Shown: positions 1 to 6,885 of the stretch, one piece after another
Position numbering within the stretch: the first letter of the stretch is position 1
How the letters are laid out: each line of letters opens with the position of its first letter
Position numbers and translations under genes: made by a program
Notes under the pieces: model-generated
The model's database searches: none
What the model saw: only the letters and a program-made list of their open reading frames with translations
Told to the model about the DNA's origin: nothing
From: UBA2136 sp047635695
GTDB lineage: Bacteria; Pseudomonadota; Alphaproteobacteria; UBA2136
Length of the DNA stretch: 13,444 nucleotides
Assembly (NCBI GenBank): GCA_047635695.1
Contig: JBLILN010000032.1
Coordinates: forward strand, 1-13,444
Reading direction: 5' to 3'

Positions 1-1
1 A

Positions 2-1516
2 AAAACTGTAGCGCAAACGGCTAAAACTGTTAAATATACAGCGCCTAATTCTTTACAAACGGCTTTGTCTGCAATCGGCAAGGCTGCACATCATGGCTCT
101 TCAAGTGAAAGACAGGGTTATGGCTCTGATTGGCTGGCTGATGTTTCAGATTATGGCTTAACAGGTTGTTATTTTGTGACTAACAGTCATGTTGTAAATG
201 CTGGAGTAAACGAAAAACCGACAGTTAAACGCATTATTGTGGAAACCTATAACTTAAATAGTTTTGGCGACTCTGTGCTGATTGAACAAGTTGGTGATGT
301 TGTTTATGATGACAGATTGGAAGATATTGCCATTGTTAAAGTTGCGGCATGCGAAGGCTTGCCACGTTTTAAATTAGACTTGAACCCTCAATTTTCTACA
401 CCAGTGTATGCTTTGGGTCATCCGCGTGGCTTAATTAATTCTGTCACAGGAGGGATTATTTCACACCCTAAACGCTTTAGGAAGCGCCTTGCTTCCGGCT
501 ATGTTTATGTTCAAACAGATGCGCCTATTAATCCAGGTAATTCTGGTGGTCCATTGGTTGACAAGGCTACCTTTAAGGTTGTGGGTATGAATGTGCTTGT
601 ATTAACACATGAGACGGGTCGAGATGGTATGGGTTTTGCTGTGCATGCTGCTACCATTGACCAAGCCTTTAAAAACTATAAAACATTGGGGCGTCCAAGC
701 TACCCTAAATTTGGCCTCGCTTATATAGAGGTTAAACCTGAACTTGCAAATGCATTGCATATACCTGCAAGTTATATAAACGCCAACTGTTTTGGCGTGT
801 ATGTGGACTTGGTTGTAGATGGTGCTGTAAAAAAAGTTGGTTTAAAGGAAGGTGACGTTGTGCTAAGCCTAAATGGTGCATGTGTCAACAATGACGCGGA
901 TTTTATATCTGTTGTTATGGCAAACAATACCTTAAAGCCTTTTAAACTCAATGTTTGGCGTTCTAGTACGTCAAAGGTTTTGAATTTTGATGTGTATGCA
1001 AAAGATTCCTATGAAAAACCTATTAATCCACGCTTAGACAATAATGAACATCAACGTGTTTATAGTGGTTACTTGGGTTTTGATGTTGAGAGACAAACCG
1101 ATTATCCAACGGATAAGTTAGTGGTGACGAAGGTTTATCAATTTAGTGAAGCTTTTTGGGCTCAAGCATTACGCGCAAGAGCGCACAATATTGAGAACGG
1201 CAAGATGGTTATGGCTAACAAGCCCGTGCTTAAAAACCCGCTACCTTATGTAGGTGTTGATGGTATGAGCATTAAGAGTTTTCAAACAATTGAATCTGTA
1301 CGTGACAGTGACGGTCGCGTGTTGTTTCTCATTACAAAGGACGGTTTGGAAAATTTTGCGCGTGAATCTGCCTTAAATGGAGCAAAGCTTGTTATTGAAA
1401 TGCGAGTGCATGTTTTAAGGGCAAATGACTACTTTTCCACAAGTTGGACTGAGTTATCGACTGATACGCATTTTGCTATTTTTACGCCAACGCAGTACGT
1501 TATACCTGCTAAATAG
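2..1516 (+). CDS. Trypsin-like serine protease with PDZ-like regions (5' partial)
   Basis: The reading frame is already open at base 2 with no start or ribosome binding site in view, so the gene begins upstream; the TTG at 65 is not a convincing start. The catalytic triad of a chymotrypsin-fold (S1C, DegP/HtrA-like) protease is visible: His in TNSHVV (188-190), Asp in LEDIAIVKV (323-325) and Ser in NPGNSGGPLV (542-544). ALGHPRG lies between them. A PDZ-like region follows at about 700-985, with a VGLKEGDVVLSLNG segment typical of a PDZ carboxylate-binding fold. A second, more diverged PDZ-like region at about 1060-1420 contains YVGVDGMSIKSF. The family degrades misfolded proteins, usually in the periplasm, but the N-terminus that would show a signal peptide is missing. 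Plus-strand gene closed by a terminator. Protease fold is secure; exact subfamily and substrate are not known. Confidence 0.85.
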   Translation, partial: KTVAQTAKTVKYTAPNSLQTALSAIGKAAHHGSSSERQGYGSDWLADVSDYGLTGCYFVTNSHVVNAGVNEKPTVKRIIVETYNLNSFGDSVLIEQVGDVVYDDRLEDIAIVKVAACEGLPRFKLDLNPQFSTPVYALGHPRGLINSVTGGIISHPKRFRKRLASGYVYVQTDAPINPGNSGGPLVDKATFKVVGMNVLVLTHETGRDGMGFAVHAATIDQAFKNYKTLGRPSYPKFGLAYIEVKPELANALHIPASYINANCFGVYVDLVVDGAVKKVGLKEGDVVLSLNGACVNNDADFISVVMANNTLKPFKLNVWRSSTSKVLNFDVYAKDSYEKPINPRLDNNEHQRVYSGYLGFDVERQTDYPTDKLVVTKVYQFSEAFWAQALRARAHNIENGKMVMANKPVLKNPLPYVGVDGMSIKSFQTIESVRDSDGRVLFLITKDGLENFARESALNGAKLVIEMRVHVLRANDYFSTSWTELSTDTHFAIFTPTQYVIPAK

Positions 1517-1543
1517 CTGTTTATGCTATTGTATTATCGACTT

Positions 1544-1570
1544 AAAAGGCCCTCTTGTGAGGGCTTTTTT
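1544..1570 (+). terminator. Rho-independent terminator after the protease gene
   Basis: Perfect 6-bp stem GCCCTC/GAGGGC (1549-1554 with 1559-1564), loop TTGT, then six T. Four A precede the stem, so it may also work weakly on the other strand. It begins 27 bases after the protease stop codon. Confidence 0.9.
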
Positions 1571-1577
1571 ATGGGCG

Positions 1578-1591
1578 AATATCGAGATATT
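1578..1591. repeat. Short inverted repeat upstream of trhO
   Basis: AATATC (1578-1583) and GATATT (1586-1591) are perfect arms around a 2-nt centre. It lies in the only space available for a trhO promoter, so it could be an operator. No convincing -35/-10 pair was found beside it, and short AT-rich inverted repeats occur by chance. Confidence 0.25.
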
Positions 1592-1679
1592 TTATGTTAT
1601 TATTGTGGACAGCTTTTTACAAATAAGCTAAAACATGTTTTTAGAATTAATAATTTCATATACTGGTAAGGGAATTGAA

Positions 1680-2576
1680 ATGACAACATATACACCAATG
1701 ACACCATCAATGGAGGTTTCTCCTCTTATTGAAAATACCAATGATCCTATTGTCTGCGCGACATTTTACCATTTTGTCGACGTAACTGACCCTGAAGTTT
1801 TGCAACCGAAGTGGAAGCATTTTATGCTTGAAAATGAAGTGACAGGTACAATTCTTGTCACGCCAGAGGGTATAAACTCCACAATTTCAGGGGAACGTGC
1901 AGGCGTTGATGCGTTGCTGGCGATGATCCGTAGCGATGAACGCTTTGAAACCATGGCACACAAGGAAAGTTACGCGCAGGAGCGTCCATTTAAGCGCACG
2001 AAGGTGAAACTTAAAAAAGAGACCATTCCGATGAACTACAAGGCCGACCCTAAAAAGATTGTCGGTTCGTATGTGAAGCCTGAAGACTGGAATGCTTTAA
2101 TCAGCGACCCAGATGTGATTACCATTGACACGCGTAACGACTATGAGCTTCACCTCGGTACTTTTAAAAACGCCGTCAACCCCTGCACAAAGACCTTTAA
2201 AGAGTTGCCGCAGTGGGTAGAAGAGAATATGGACACGAACAAACACAAGAAGGTTGCAATGTTCTGTACAGGCGGTATTCGTTGTGAGAAGTCAACATCA
2301 TTCATGCTCGACCAAGGTTTTGAAGAAGTTTACCACCTTGACGGCGGTATTTTGAAATACCTAGAAGAAGTGCCTGAGGAAGAATCCTTATGGGAAGGTG
2401 AGTGTTATGTATTTGACGACCGTGTAGCGGTTGGACATGGCCTTAAGCCTTCACAGGACGCTGTTATATGTAAAAGCTGTGGTTATTCATTGATAGCAGC
2501 TGACTTACGCCGTGCTTCATTCAAGGAGCCGGGCAGGGTATGCCCAAATTGTGACGCTAAGAGTGAAAGATCTTAA
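1680..2576 (+). CDS. trhO: tRNA U34 hydroxylase TrhO (rhodanese-domain, YceA family)
   Basis: A 298-aa protein matching the TrhO/YceA family, which hydroxylates uridine 34 of certain tRNAs using oxygen, the first step towards 5-oxyacetyl-/methoxy-uridine at the wobble base. An N-terminal ferredoxin-like region (about 23-115, with GTILVTPEGINSTISG) is followed by a rhodanese domain (about 125-235). Its active-site loop CTGGIRCEKST puts the catalytic Cys at 196. The C-terminal part has the family signature VFDDRVAVGHGL (244-255) and two Cys pairs (264/267 and 288/291) resembling a small zinc-binding site. The start is the ATG at 1680 with AAGGGA six bases upstream; an in-frame ATG at 1635 lacks a ribosome binding site. 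Monocistronic between two terminators. Identity is firm from conserved motifs; activity is inferred from the family. Confidence 0.93.
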   Translation: MTTYTPMTPSMEVSPLIENTNDPIVCATFYHFVDVTDPEVLQPKWKHFMLENEVTGTILVTPEGINSTISGERAGVDALLAMIRSDERFETMAHKESYAQERPFKRTKVKLKKETIPMNYKADPKKIVGSYVKPEDWNALISDPDVITIDTRNDYELHLGTFKNAVNPCTKTFKELPQWVEENMDTNKHKKVAMFCTGGIRCEKSTSFMLDQGFEEVYHLDGGILKYLEEVPEEESLWEGECYVFDDRVAVGHGLKPSQDAVICKSCGYSLIAADLRRASFKEPGRVCPNCDAKSERS

Positions 2577-2584
2577 TGAGGGGC

Positions 2585-2617
2585 AGGCGCTCTTGTAGCG
2601 TCTATTTTTGTTTTTTT
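2585..2617 (+). terminator. Terminator of trhO
   Basis: A 7-bp stem AGGCGCT/AGCGTCT (2585-2591 with 2597-2603, one G-U pair), loop CTTGT, then a T-rich tract ATTTTTG followed by seven T. It starts 8 bases after the trhO stop. Confidence 0.85.
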
Positions 2618-2656
2618 GATGTGAGGTGTCAACTTTCATACTAGAAAACAAAACTA

Positions 2657-2686
2657 TACACCGCAATATCACCTATTCACGGTGTA
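2657..2686. repeat. 7-bp inverted repeat, 16-nt spacer
   Basis: TACACCG (2657-2663) and CGGTGTA (2680-2686) are perfect arms between the trhO terminator and the bidirectional terminator at 2731. No gene or promoter explains it. It could be a protein-binding site or part of a small RNA; nothing in the sequence decides. Confidence 0.35.
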
Positions 2687-2730
2687 CCTAAAAGATAAAT
2701 TTCAGCACACATGTATATATTATATGTAGC

Positions 2731-2760
2731 AAAAAAAAGCCCTCAATTGAGGGCTTTTTT
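2731..2760. terminator. Bidirectional rho-independent terminator
   Basis: A perfect palindromic stem GCCCTC/GAGGGC (2739-2744 with 2749-2754) with loop AATT is flanked by eight A on the left and six T on the right, so it works in both directions. It ends the minus-strand unit holding the 26-aa and 116-aa genes and backs up the trhO terminator. Confidence 0.9.
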
Positions 2761-2786
2761 GGTGATTGATTTTATCGAATATTTAA

Positions 2787-2867
2787 TTATGCGCATACTG
2801 CTATGGCAATTATCAGGAGTGATACAAATATAAGTGAAAAAGCTGATGCTTTTAAAAGGTCTTTCAT
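2787..2867 (-). CDS. 26-aa single-span membrane peptide
   Basis: A small gene starting at ATG 2867 with a good ribosome binding site AAGGA (2878-2874) six bases upstream. It encodes 26 residues: a short charged start (MKDLLK), a continuous hydrophobic stretch from about residue 8 to 25, and a terminal CA. This fits one inner-membrane helix or a toxin-like/regulatory small membrane peptide; no known family is recognised. It follows the 116-aa gene by 43 nt on the same strand and is followed by a terminator, which supports a bicistronic unit. A plus-strand ORF across this region has no ribosome binding site. Function unknown; translation is inferred from the initiation site, hydrophobicity and context. 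Confidence 0.6.
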   Translation of the reverse strand: MKDLLKASAFSLIFVSLLIIAIAVCA

Positions 2868-2873
2868 GTGGTG

Positions 2874-2892
2874 TCCTTAAGGCTTGCGCCTT
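2874..2892 (-). promoter_or_regulatory. Tetraloop hairpin next to the ribosome binding site of the 26-aa gene
   Basis: On the minus strand AAGGC (2892-2888) pairs with GCCTT (2883-2879) around a GCAA loop, a GNRA-type tetraloop. The Shine-Dalgarno AAGGA follows directly. The adjacent CCTTAAGG is self-complementary, so the CCTT arm could instead pair with the Shine-Dalgarno, giving two exclusive structures that could set translation of the peptide. Confidence 0.4.
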
Positions 2893-2910
2893 GTTGGTAG
2901 TTGTTAGTGA

Positions 2911-3261
2911 TTATCGTTTAATAGAAACCTTTATATCGTACTCGCCTGCTTGGCGTGGGTTGTTATTTATGGTATCTGCTGATGCGTTTATGACGAGGCT
3001 TTTACTCACATACAAATGCTTGTTACGTAAAAGAATGCGTAAGTGCTTTTCAATATCATTAAGAGCTGGGCTTTCTAGAAGTTGTGTGGATAAATATATT
3101 CTAACGAAAGCGTTTGAAAGGTTTTTATCCGTTTGCATTTTGTCTAAAAGGCAGTCTCTTACCCTGTCAGCTTCTTTTTCAGATGTTTTGTCATACTCTG
3201 CGATAAACTTGGCAATGGCCAAGCCTCTGTGTGATGTGATGGGTTTTTTATGGTTTGGCAT
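2911..3261 (-). CDS. Hypothetical protein, 116 aa
   Basis: The start is ATG 3261 with GGAGG five bases upstream; a TTG four codons earlier lies inside that ribosome binding site and is rejected. The 116-aa product is soluble, basic and mostly helical in appearance, with no signal peptide or membrane span. It opens MPNHKKPITSHRGLAIAKFI and has an Asp/Glu/Lys-rich stretch at 23-45, a leucine-rich middle (60-82, ending RILLRNKHLY) and a polar tail. No family or catalytic motif is recognised. It is the first gene of a minus-strand pair with the 26-aa membrane peptide. Reality is supported by the ribosome binding site, a protein-like sequence and the terminator placed for this strand. Function is not assigned. 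Confidence 0.7.
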   Translation of the reverse strand: MPNHKKPITSHRGLAIAKFIAEYDKTSEKEADRVRDCLLDKMQTDKNLSNAFVRIYLSTQLLESPALNDIEKHLRILLRNKHLYVSKSLVINASADTINNNPRQAGEYDIKVSIKR

Positions 3262-3346
3262 AATAGCCTCCAAATTGTCGTAAGCACGAAATGTGCGAAG
3301 TAAAGCAAATGGCTTTGTAAAAATTTAGGTGGTTCTTTGTTTCTAA

Positions 3347-3375
3347 ATTATATATAGGGCGTAAAAATAAAATTA
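3347..3375 (-). promoter_or_regulatory. Possible promoter of the 116-aa gene unit
   Basis: A perfect -10 box TATAAT (minus strand, 3352-3347) lies about 85 bases upstream of the 116-aa start. The -35 at 17-nt spacing (TAATTT, 3375-3370) is poor, so the call is weak. Confidence 0.3.
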
Positions 3376-3387
3376 CTAGCACTTTTT

Positions 3388-3409
3388 ATGTTTTTTTTTG
3401 AAAAAACAT
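3388..3409. repeat. AT-rich 9-bp perfect inverted repeat
   Basis: ATGTTTTTT (3388-3396) and AAAAAACAT (3401-3409) form a perfect 9-bp stem with loop TTTG. It lies between the minus-strand small-gene unit and the S10 promoter. It may be a weak terminator or an AT-rich protein-binding site. The stretch 3262-3511 otherwise shows no gene. Confidence 0.4.
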
Positions 3410-3511
3410 TCGTCTATTGTTTGTGAAATGATGTGGTATACAAAAAGTTGTTAAAATTCATAACCTTTTTAATTTATTAAGGGAATTGCTGAAAAAATAT
3501 GTATTTAGCCC

Positions 3512-3540
3512 TTGCATATAGCCCCTACCTTTGCTATAAG
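3512..3540 (+). promoter_or_regulatory. Promoter of the S10 ribosomal protein operon
   Basis: -35 TTGCAT (3512-3517), a 17-nt spacer and -10 TATAAG (3535-3540) match a housekeeping-sigma promoter closely. The expected start of transcription is about 3546-3548, exactly where the first leader stem begins. The -35 is preceded by CC, giving CCCTTGC, the same string found at the candidate S8 promoter. Confidence 0.8.
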
Positions 3541-3546
3541 ACAGGA

Positions 3547-3699
3547 AGAATTTCAGCGGAAGGCCGTCCTTTTTTGGTTGGTTAGGTATTGAAATTCATT
3601 GGAATGTAACAACATTTTACGATGTTTGTTATGTATTATAAAAACCGGGAGCCTCTGGATGTTATTGTATCCACGCTCGTATAAGAGGTATAAATTGTT
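3547..3699 (+). promoter_or_regulatory. Structured 5' leader of the S10 operon
   Basis: About 153 nt of untranslated leader with three potential stems. Stem 1: GAATTTCA (3548-3555) with TGAAATTC (3590-3597), perfect, enclosing a small AAGG/CCTT hairpin. Stem 2: bases 3604-3615 with 3622-3634, 12 pairs including G-U and one bulged T, loop TTTACG. Stem 3: CCTCT (3652-3656) with AGAGG (3684-3688), enclosing GGAT/ATCC (3657-3660 with 3669-3672). The AGAGG of stem 3 is the S10 Shine-Dalgarno, so stem 3 would hide it. In gammaproteobacteria the S10 operon leader is bound by L4 for feedback control; whether this one binds L4 or another r-protein is inference. Confidence 0.6.
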
Positions 3700-4014
3700 A
3701 TGGATCAAGCGACCCAAAACATTAAGATTCGCCTTAAAGCGTATGACCACGGTGTATTAGATAAGTCGACAGCGGAAATCGTTGAGACTGCTAAACGCAC
3801 AGGTGCGTCAGTACGTGGGCCAATCCCACTTCCAACTAAGTTTGAGAAGTTTACAGTACTACGTAGTCCTCACGTGAACAAAAAATCACGCGAGCAATTT
3901 GAAATCCGCACACACAAACGTCTGCTTGAGCTTGTTGATCCAACAACTCAAACGGTTGAAGCTTTAATGAAGCTCGACCTCGCTGCAGGTGTTGATGTGC
4001 AGATTAAGTTGTAG
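3700..4014 (+). CDS. rpsJ: 30S ribosomal protein S10
   Basis: A 104-aa protein of the S10 family, part of the 30S head and also the NusE subunit of antitermination complexes. Family landmarks are IRLKAYDHGVLDKST (10-24), AKRTGASVRGPIPLPTK (31-47) and the C-terminal VDVQIKL. Start ATG 3700 has the Shine-Dalgarno AGAGG 11 bases upstream, a long spacing, and that Shine-Dalgarno can be paired into leader stem 3. First gene of the S10 operon, which begins here without the EF-Tu/EF-G genes that often precede it. The L3 ribosome binding site overlaps its stop codon, indicating translational coupling. Confidence 0.98.
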   Translation: MDQATQNIKIRLKAYDHGVLDKSTAEIVETAKRTGASVRGPIPLPTKFEKFTVLRSPHVNKKSREQFEIRTHKRLLELVDPTTQTVEALMKLDLAAGVDVQIKL

Positions 4015-4023
4015 GGGGTTATT

Positions 4024-4761
4024 ATGCGTACAGGACTTATTGCAAAAAAAGTTGGTATGACTCGTGTCTTTAACGAAGAAGGCCGTCACATACCTGTGAC
4101 AGTACTTAGCGTTACTGACTGTCAAGTAACTCAAAAGAAAACAGTAGAAACTGACGGCTACAACGCTGTGCAAATTGGTATGGGTGTGAAAAAAGCTTCA
4201 CGCACAAACAAGCCTCAACAGGGCCACTTTGCAAAAGCAGGTGTTGAACCTAAACAGTATATAGCTGAATTCCGTGTAGACGAAGATCAATTGCTCGAAA
4301 ACGGGCTTGAAATCTTAGCTAACCACTTCCTACCAGGTCAAATGGTAGACGTGACAGGTATCACAATCGGTAAAGGTTTTGCCGGTGCGATGAAACGTCA
4401 CAACTTTAGTGGTTTGCGTGCGACACACGGTGTTTCAATCTCTCACCGTTCACACGGTTCTACAGGTCAGTGTCAAGAACCTGGTCGCGTATTCAAAAAC
4501 AAACGTATGGCTGGTCACATGGGTGACAAGCAGCGTACACAGCAGAATCTTGAGATTGTGCGTGTGGATGCTGAAAAAGGTCTTATTCTTGTTAAGGGAT
4601 CCGTACCTGGCTCAAAGGGTAAAGTTGTTACTCTTAAAGATGCTATTAAGCTTAAAGGCCCAGACTTAGGTGCTATTGAAACTGCTAAGGCAGATTTCAT
4701 TGCGGCTAAAAACGGCGGTAACCAAGACGCAACAGCTGATACAGCTGAAGCAACGTCTTAA
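4024..4761 (+). CDS. rplC: 50S ribosomal protein L3
   Basis: A 245-aa L3, an early-assembling 50S protein whose central loop reaches towards the peptidyl transferase centre. It starts MRTGLIAKKVGMTRVF and carries the core motif HRSHGSTGQCQEPGRVFKNK (141-160). The Gln in this segment corresponds to the residue methylated in E. coli L3. The Thr/Ala/Asp-rich tail after about 225 (GGNQDATADTAEATS) is an extension compared with the 209-aa E. coli protein and is common in alphaproteobacteria. Shine-Dalgarno AGGGGG overlaps the S10 stop, with 5-base spacing. Confidence 0.98.
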   Translation: MRTGLIAKKVGMTRVFNEEGRHIPVTVLSVTDCQVTQKKTVETDGYNAVQIGMGVKKASRTNKPQQGHFAKAGVEPKQYIAEFRVDEDQLLENGLEILANHFLPGQMVDVTGITIGKGFAGAMKRHNFSGLRATHGVSISHRSHGSTGQCQEPGRVFKNKRMAGHMGDKQRTQQNLEIVRVDAEKGLILVKGSVPGSKGKVVTLKDAIKLKGPDLGAIETAKADFIAAKNGGNQDATADTAEATS

Positions 4762-4782
4762 GATATTTGAGGAATAGATAAA

Positions 4783-5424
4783 ATGAAATTAGATATCATT
4801 ACTTTAGATGGCAAGAAAAGTGGTTCTGTTGAACTATCAGCTGACATCTTTGGCCTTGAAGTTCGTAAAGATTTGCTTCACCGTGCAGTGCTTTGGCAAC
4901 AAGCGCGCTGGCGTTCAGGTCAAGCTTCAACTTTAGGCCGCAGCGATATTAATGCGACGAAGAAGAAGTATTACCGTCAAAAAGGTACAGGTGGCGCACG
5001 TCACGGTGCTAAAAGTGCAAACATTTTCCGTGGTGGTGGCGTAGTATTCGGTCCATCTCCTCGTTCATTTGCATTTGACATGCCTAAAAAAGTTCGTGCT
5101 CTAGCTCTTAAAACAGCTTTGAGTGCTAAAGCTGCAAATGGCGATATTGTGATTATTGATGAAGCAACTGCTGCATCACACAAAACAGCTGCTTTGCGTA
5201 CTTCTTTAGGTAAGTTGGATCTTACATCTGCTTTGTTTGTTGTTGACTCTGTTAACGATAATTTCGACAAAGCTTCACGTAATATCCCGCACATCAGTGT
5301 TGTTCCAACAGAAGGTCTTAACGTTTTCAATATCCTTAAAGCGAAGAAGCTTGTTCTTACTAAAGCCGCTCTTCCAATGGTTGAAGAAACATTAAACCGT
5401 CGCAGTGGTAAGGAGGCTAAATAA
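4783..5424 (+). CDS. rplD: 50S ribosomal protein L4
   Basis: A 213-aa L4, a 50S protein lining the exit tunnel. The extended loop is recognisable at about 38-90: QQARWRSGQASTLGRSDI, then KYYRQKGTGGARHGAKSANI and FRGGGVVFGPSPRSF. In E. coli and relatives L4 also represses its own operon by binding the S10 leader; the structured leader at 3547-3699 makes similar control possible here but unproved. Shine-Dalgarno GAGGAA lies 8 bases before ATG. The stop codon TAA shares its last A with the L23 start. Confidence 0.98.
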   Translation: MKLDIITLDGKKSGSVELSADIFGLEVRKDLLHRAVLWQQARWRSGQASTLGRSDINATKKKYYRQKGTGGARHGAKSANIFRGGGVVFGPSPRSFAFDMPKKVRALALKTALSAKAANGDIVIIDEATAASHKTAALRTSLGKLDLTSALFVVDSVNDNFDKASRNIPHISVVPTEGLNVFNILKAKKLVLTKAALPMVEETLNRRSGKEAK

Positions 5425-5726
5425 TGTCTAACACAGCAACAGAACGTATGTACCAGGTACTTGTGAAACCAGTTATTACTGAGAAAACAAGCCTAGTCGC
5501 TGAGAACAATGTACTCACTTTTGAAGTTTCTAACGACTCTACGAAGACAGAGATCAAAGAAGCTATCGAAACTATTTACGGTGTAAAAGTTTCTAAGGTG
5601 AACACATTGAACCAGCAGGGTAAAACAAAACGCTTTAAAGGCCACATGGGCCGCCGTAGTGACACTAAAAAAGCTATGGTAAAACTTGCAGAAGGTCATA
5701 ACATTGACGTTTCTGCAGGCGTTTAA
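5424..5726 (+). CDS. rplW: 50S ribosomal protein L23
   Basis: A 100-aa L23, located at the tunnel exit and the docking site for trigger factor and the signal recognition particle. Landmarks: VLVKPVITEKTS near the N-terminus, the EAIETIYGVKVSKVNTLN segment, and GKTKRFKGHMGRRSDTKKA. The start ATG overlaps the L4 stop (TAATG) with a full Shine-Dalgarno AAGGAGG 7 bases upstream inside the L4 gene, so translation of the two is probably coupled. Confidence 0.98.
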   Translation: MSNTATERMYQVLVKPVITEKTSLVAENNVLTFEVSNDSTKTEIKEAIETIYGVKVSKVNTLNQQGKTKRFKGHMGRRSDTKKAMVKLAEGHNIDVSAGV

Positions 5727-5747
5727 TTTGAGTGAAGGTAGTTAAAT

Positions 5748-6578
5748 ATGGCTTTAGTAACATATAAACCAACTTCACCTTCTCGCCGTCAACTGGTAAC
5801 AGTTGATCGTAGCGAATTGGCGAAGTGTGGTCCAGAAAAGAGTTTGACACGCCCCCTGAAAAAATCAGGTGGTCGTAACAACACCGGTCGCATTACAGTG
5901 CGTCACATCGGTGGTGGACACAAACGTAAATACCGTTTGATCGATTTCAAACGTACAAAACAAGATATGTGGGCAGAAGTACTTCAGCTTGAGTATGATC
6001 CTAACCGTACAGCATTTATCGCTCTTCTTCAGTATGAAGATGGCGAGAAATCTTACATTATCGCACCACAGCGCTTAAAAGCTGGCGATAAGGTTATTTC
6101 AAGCAACAAGGCTGATATTCTACCTGGTAATGCTCTTCCTTTGAAGAACATCCCAGTAGGTACAATTGTTCATAACATTGAAATGAAGCCTGGTAAGGGC
6201 GCACAAATGGCACGTAGTGCTGGTGCATACGCCCAAATCGTAGGTAAAGATGCTGGCTACGTTATGCTACGTCTTGGTTCTGGCGAACAACGCAAGATCC
6301 TTGAAGTTTGCATGGCAACAGTTGGTGCCGTTTCAAACCAAGACCACTCTAACGAAAACCTCGGTAAAGCCGGGCGTAAGCGTTGGTTGGGTGTGAGACC
6401 AACAGTTCGTGGTGTTGCCATGAACCCTGTTGATCACCCACATGGTGGTGGTGAAGGTCGTACATCTGGTGGTCGTCACCCTGTATCACCTTGGGGCCTA
6501 CCTACTAAAGGTAAGCGTACACGTCAACCTAAGAAGGCATCGAACAAGCTTATCGTTCGTCGCCGTTATGCTAAGTAA
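5748..6578 (+). CDS. rplB: 50S ribosomal protein L2
   Basis: A 276-aa L2, the conserved 50S protein next to the peptidyl transferase centre and needed for subunit joining. The signature GGGEGRTSGGRHPVSPWG follows VAMNPVDHPH, with the functionally important His at about 230. GRNNTGRITVRHIGGGHKRK (42-61) is the N-terminal RNA-binding segment. Length is close to the usual 273-280. Shine-Dalgarno GAAGG 9 bases before ATG; 21-nt gap after L23. Confidence 0.98.
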   Translation: MALVTYKPTSPSRRQLVTVDRSELAKCGPEKSLTRPLKKSGGRNNTGRITVRHIGGGHKRKYRLIDFKRTKQDMWAEVLQLEYDPNRTAFIALLQYEDGEKSYIIAPQRLKAGDKVISSNKADILPGNALPLKNIPVGTIVHNIEMKPGKGAQMARSAGAYAQIVGKDAGYVMLRLGSGEQRKILEVCMATVGAVSNQDHSNENLGKAGRKRWLGVRPTVRGVAMNPVDHPHGGGEGRTSGGRHPVSPWGLPTKGKRTRQPKKASNKLIVRRRYAK

Positions 6579-6592
6579 GGGAGTCAATAAAT

Positions 6593-6868
6593 ATGCCTCG
6601 TTCAATTAAAAAAGGCCCATTCGTTGACCACCATCTTGCTAGCAAGGTGATGGCTCAATTGGATAGCCCACGTAAGAAACTCATTAAAACATGGTCACGC
6701 CGTAGTATGATTATGCCTGAGTTTGTAGGGTACACATTTGCTGTACATAATGGTAACAAGTTCATTCCAGTTTTAGTTACGGAAAACATGGTAGGACATA
6801 AACTTGGCGAATTTTCTCCAACTCGTACGCACACTGCGTTCGGAGCGGACAAAAAAGCTAAGAAATAA
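6593..6868 (+). CDS. rpsS: 30S ribosomal protein S19
   Basis: A 91-aa S19 of the 30S head, close to the A-site tRNA and the S13 contact. Conserved start MPRSIKKGPFVDHHL, central KTWSRRSMIMPEFVGYTFAV and the motif MVGHKLGEFSPTRT are all present. Shine-Dalgarno AAGGGAG partly overlaps the L2 stop region; 14-nt gap from L2. Confidence 0.98.
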   Translation: MPRSIKKGPFVDHHLASKVMAQLDSPRKKLIKTWSRRSMIMPEFVGYTFAVHNGNKFIPVLVTENMVGHKLGEFSPTRTHTAFGADKKAKK

Positions 6869-6885
6869 GTTAGGGAGAAAAGACT

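Noticed and set aside
1635..1679. Extended N-terminus of TrhO from the ATG at 1635
   Set aside because: No ribosome binding site at 1635; AAGGGA is correctly placed for the ATG at 1680.
1592..1679. Promoter for trhO
   Set aside because: AT-rich with several near -10 strings, but no -35/-10 pair with proper spacing could be supported.
2834..3283. Plus-strand 149-aa ORF opposite the 116-aa and 26-aa genes
   Set aside because: GTG start without a ribosome binding site and composition typical of a shadow. The minus-strand frames have good ribosome binding sites and a terminator in the right place.
3553..3750. Minus-strand 65-aa ORF across the S10 leader
   Set aside because: It overlaps the promoter-leader-S10 start region, has no ribosome binding site, and is explained by leader RNA structure.
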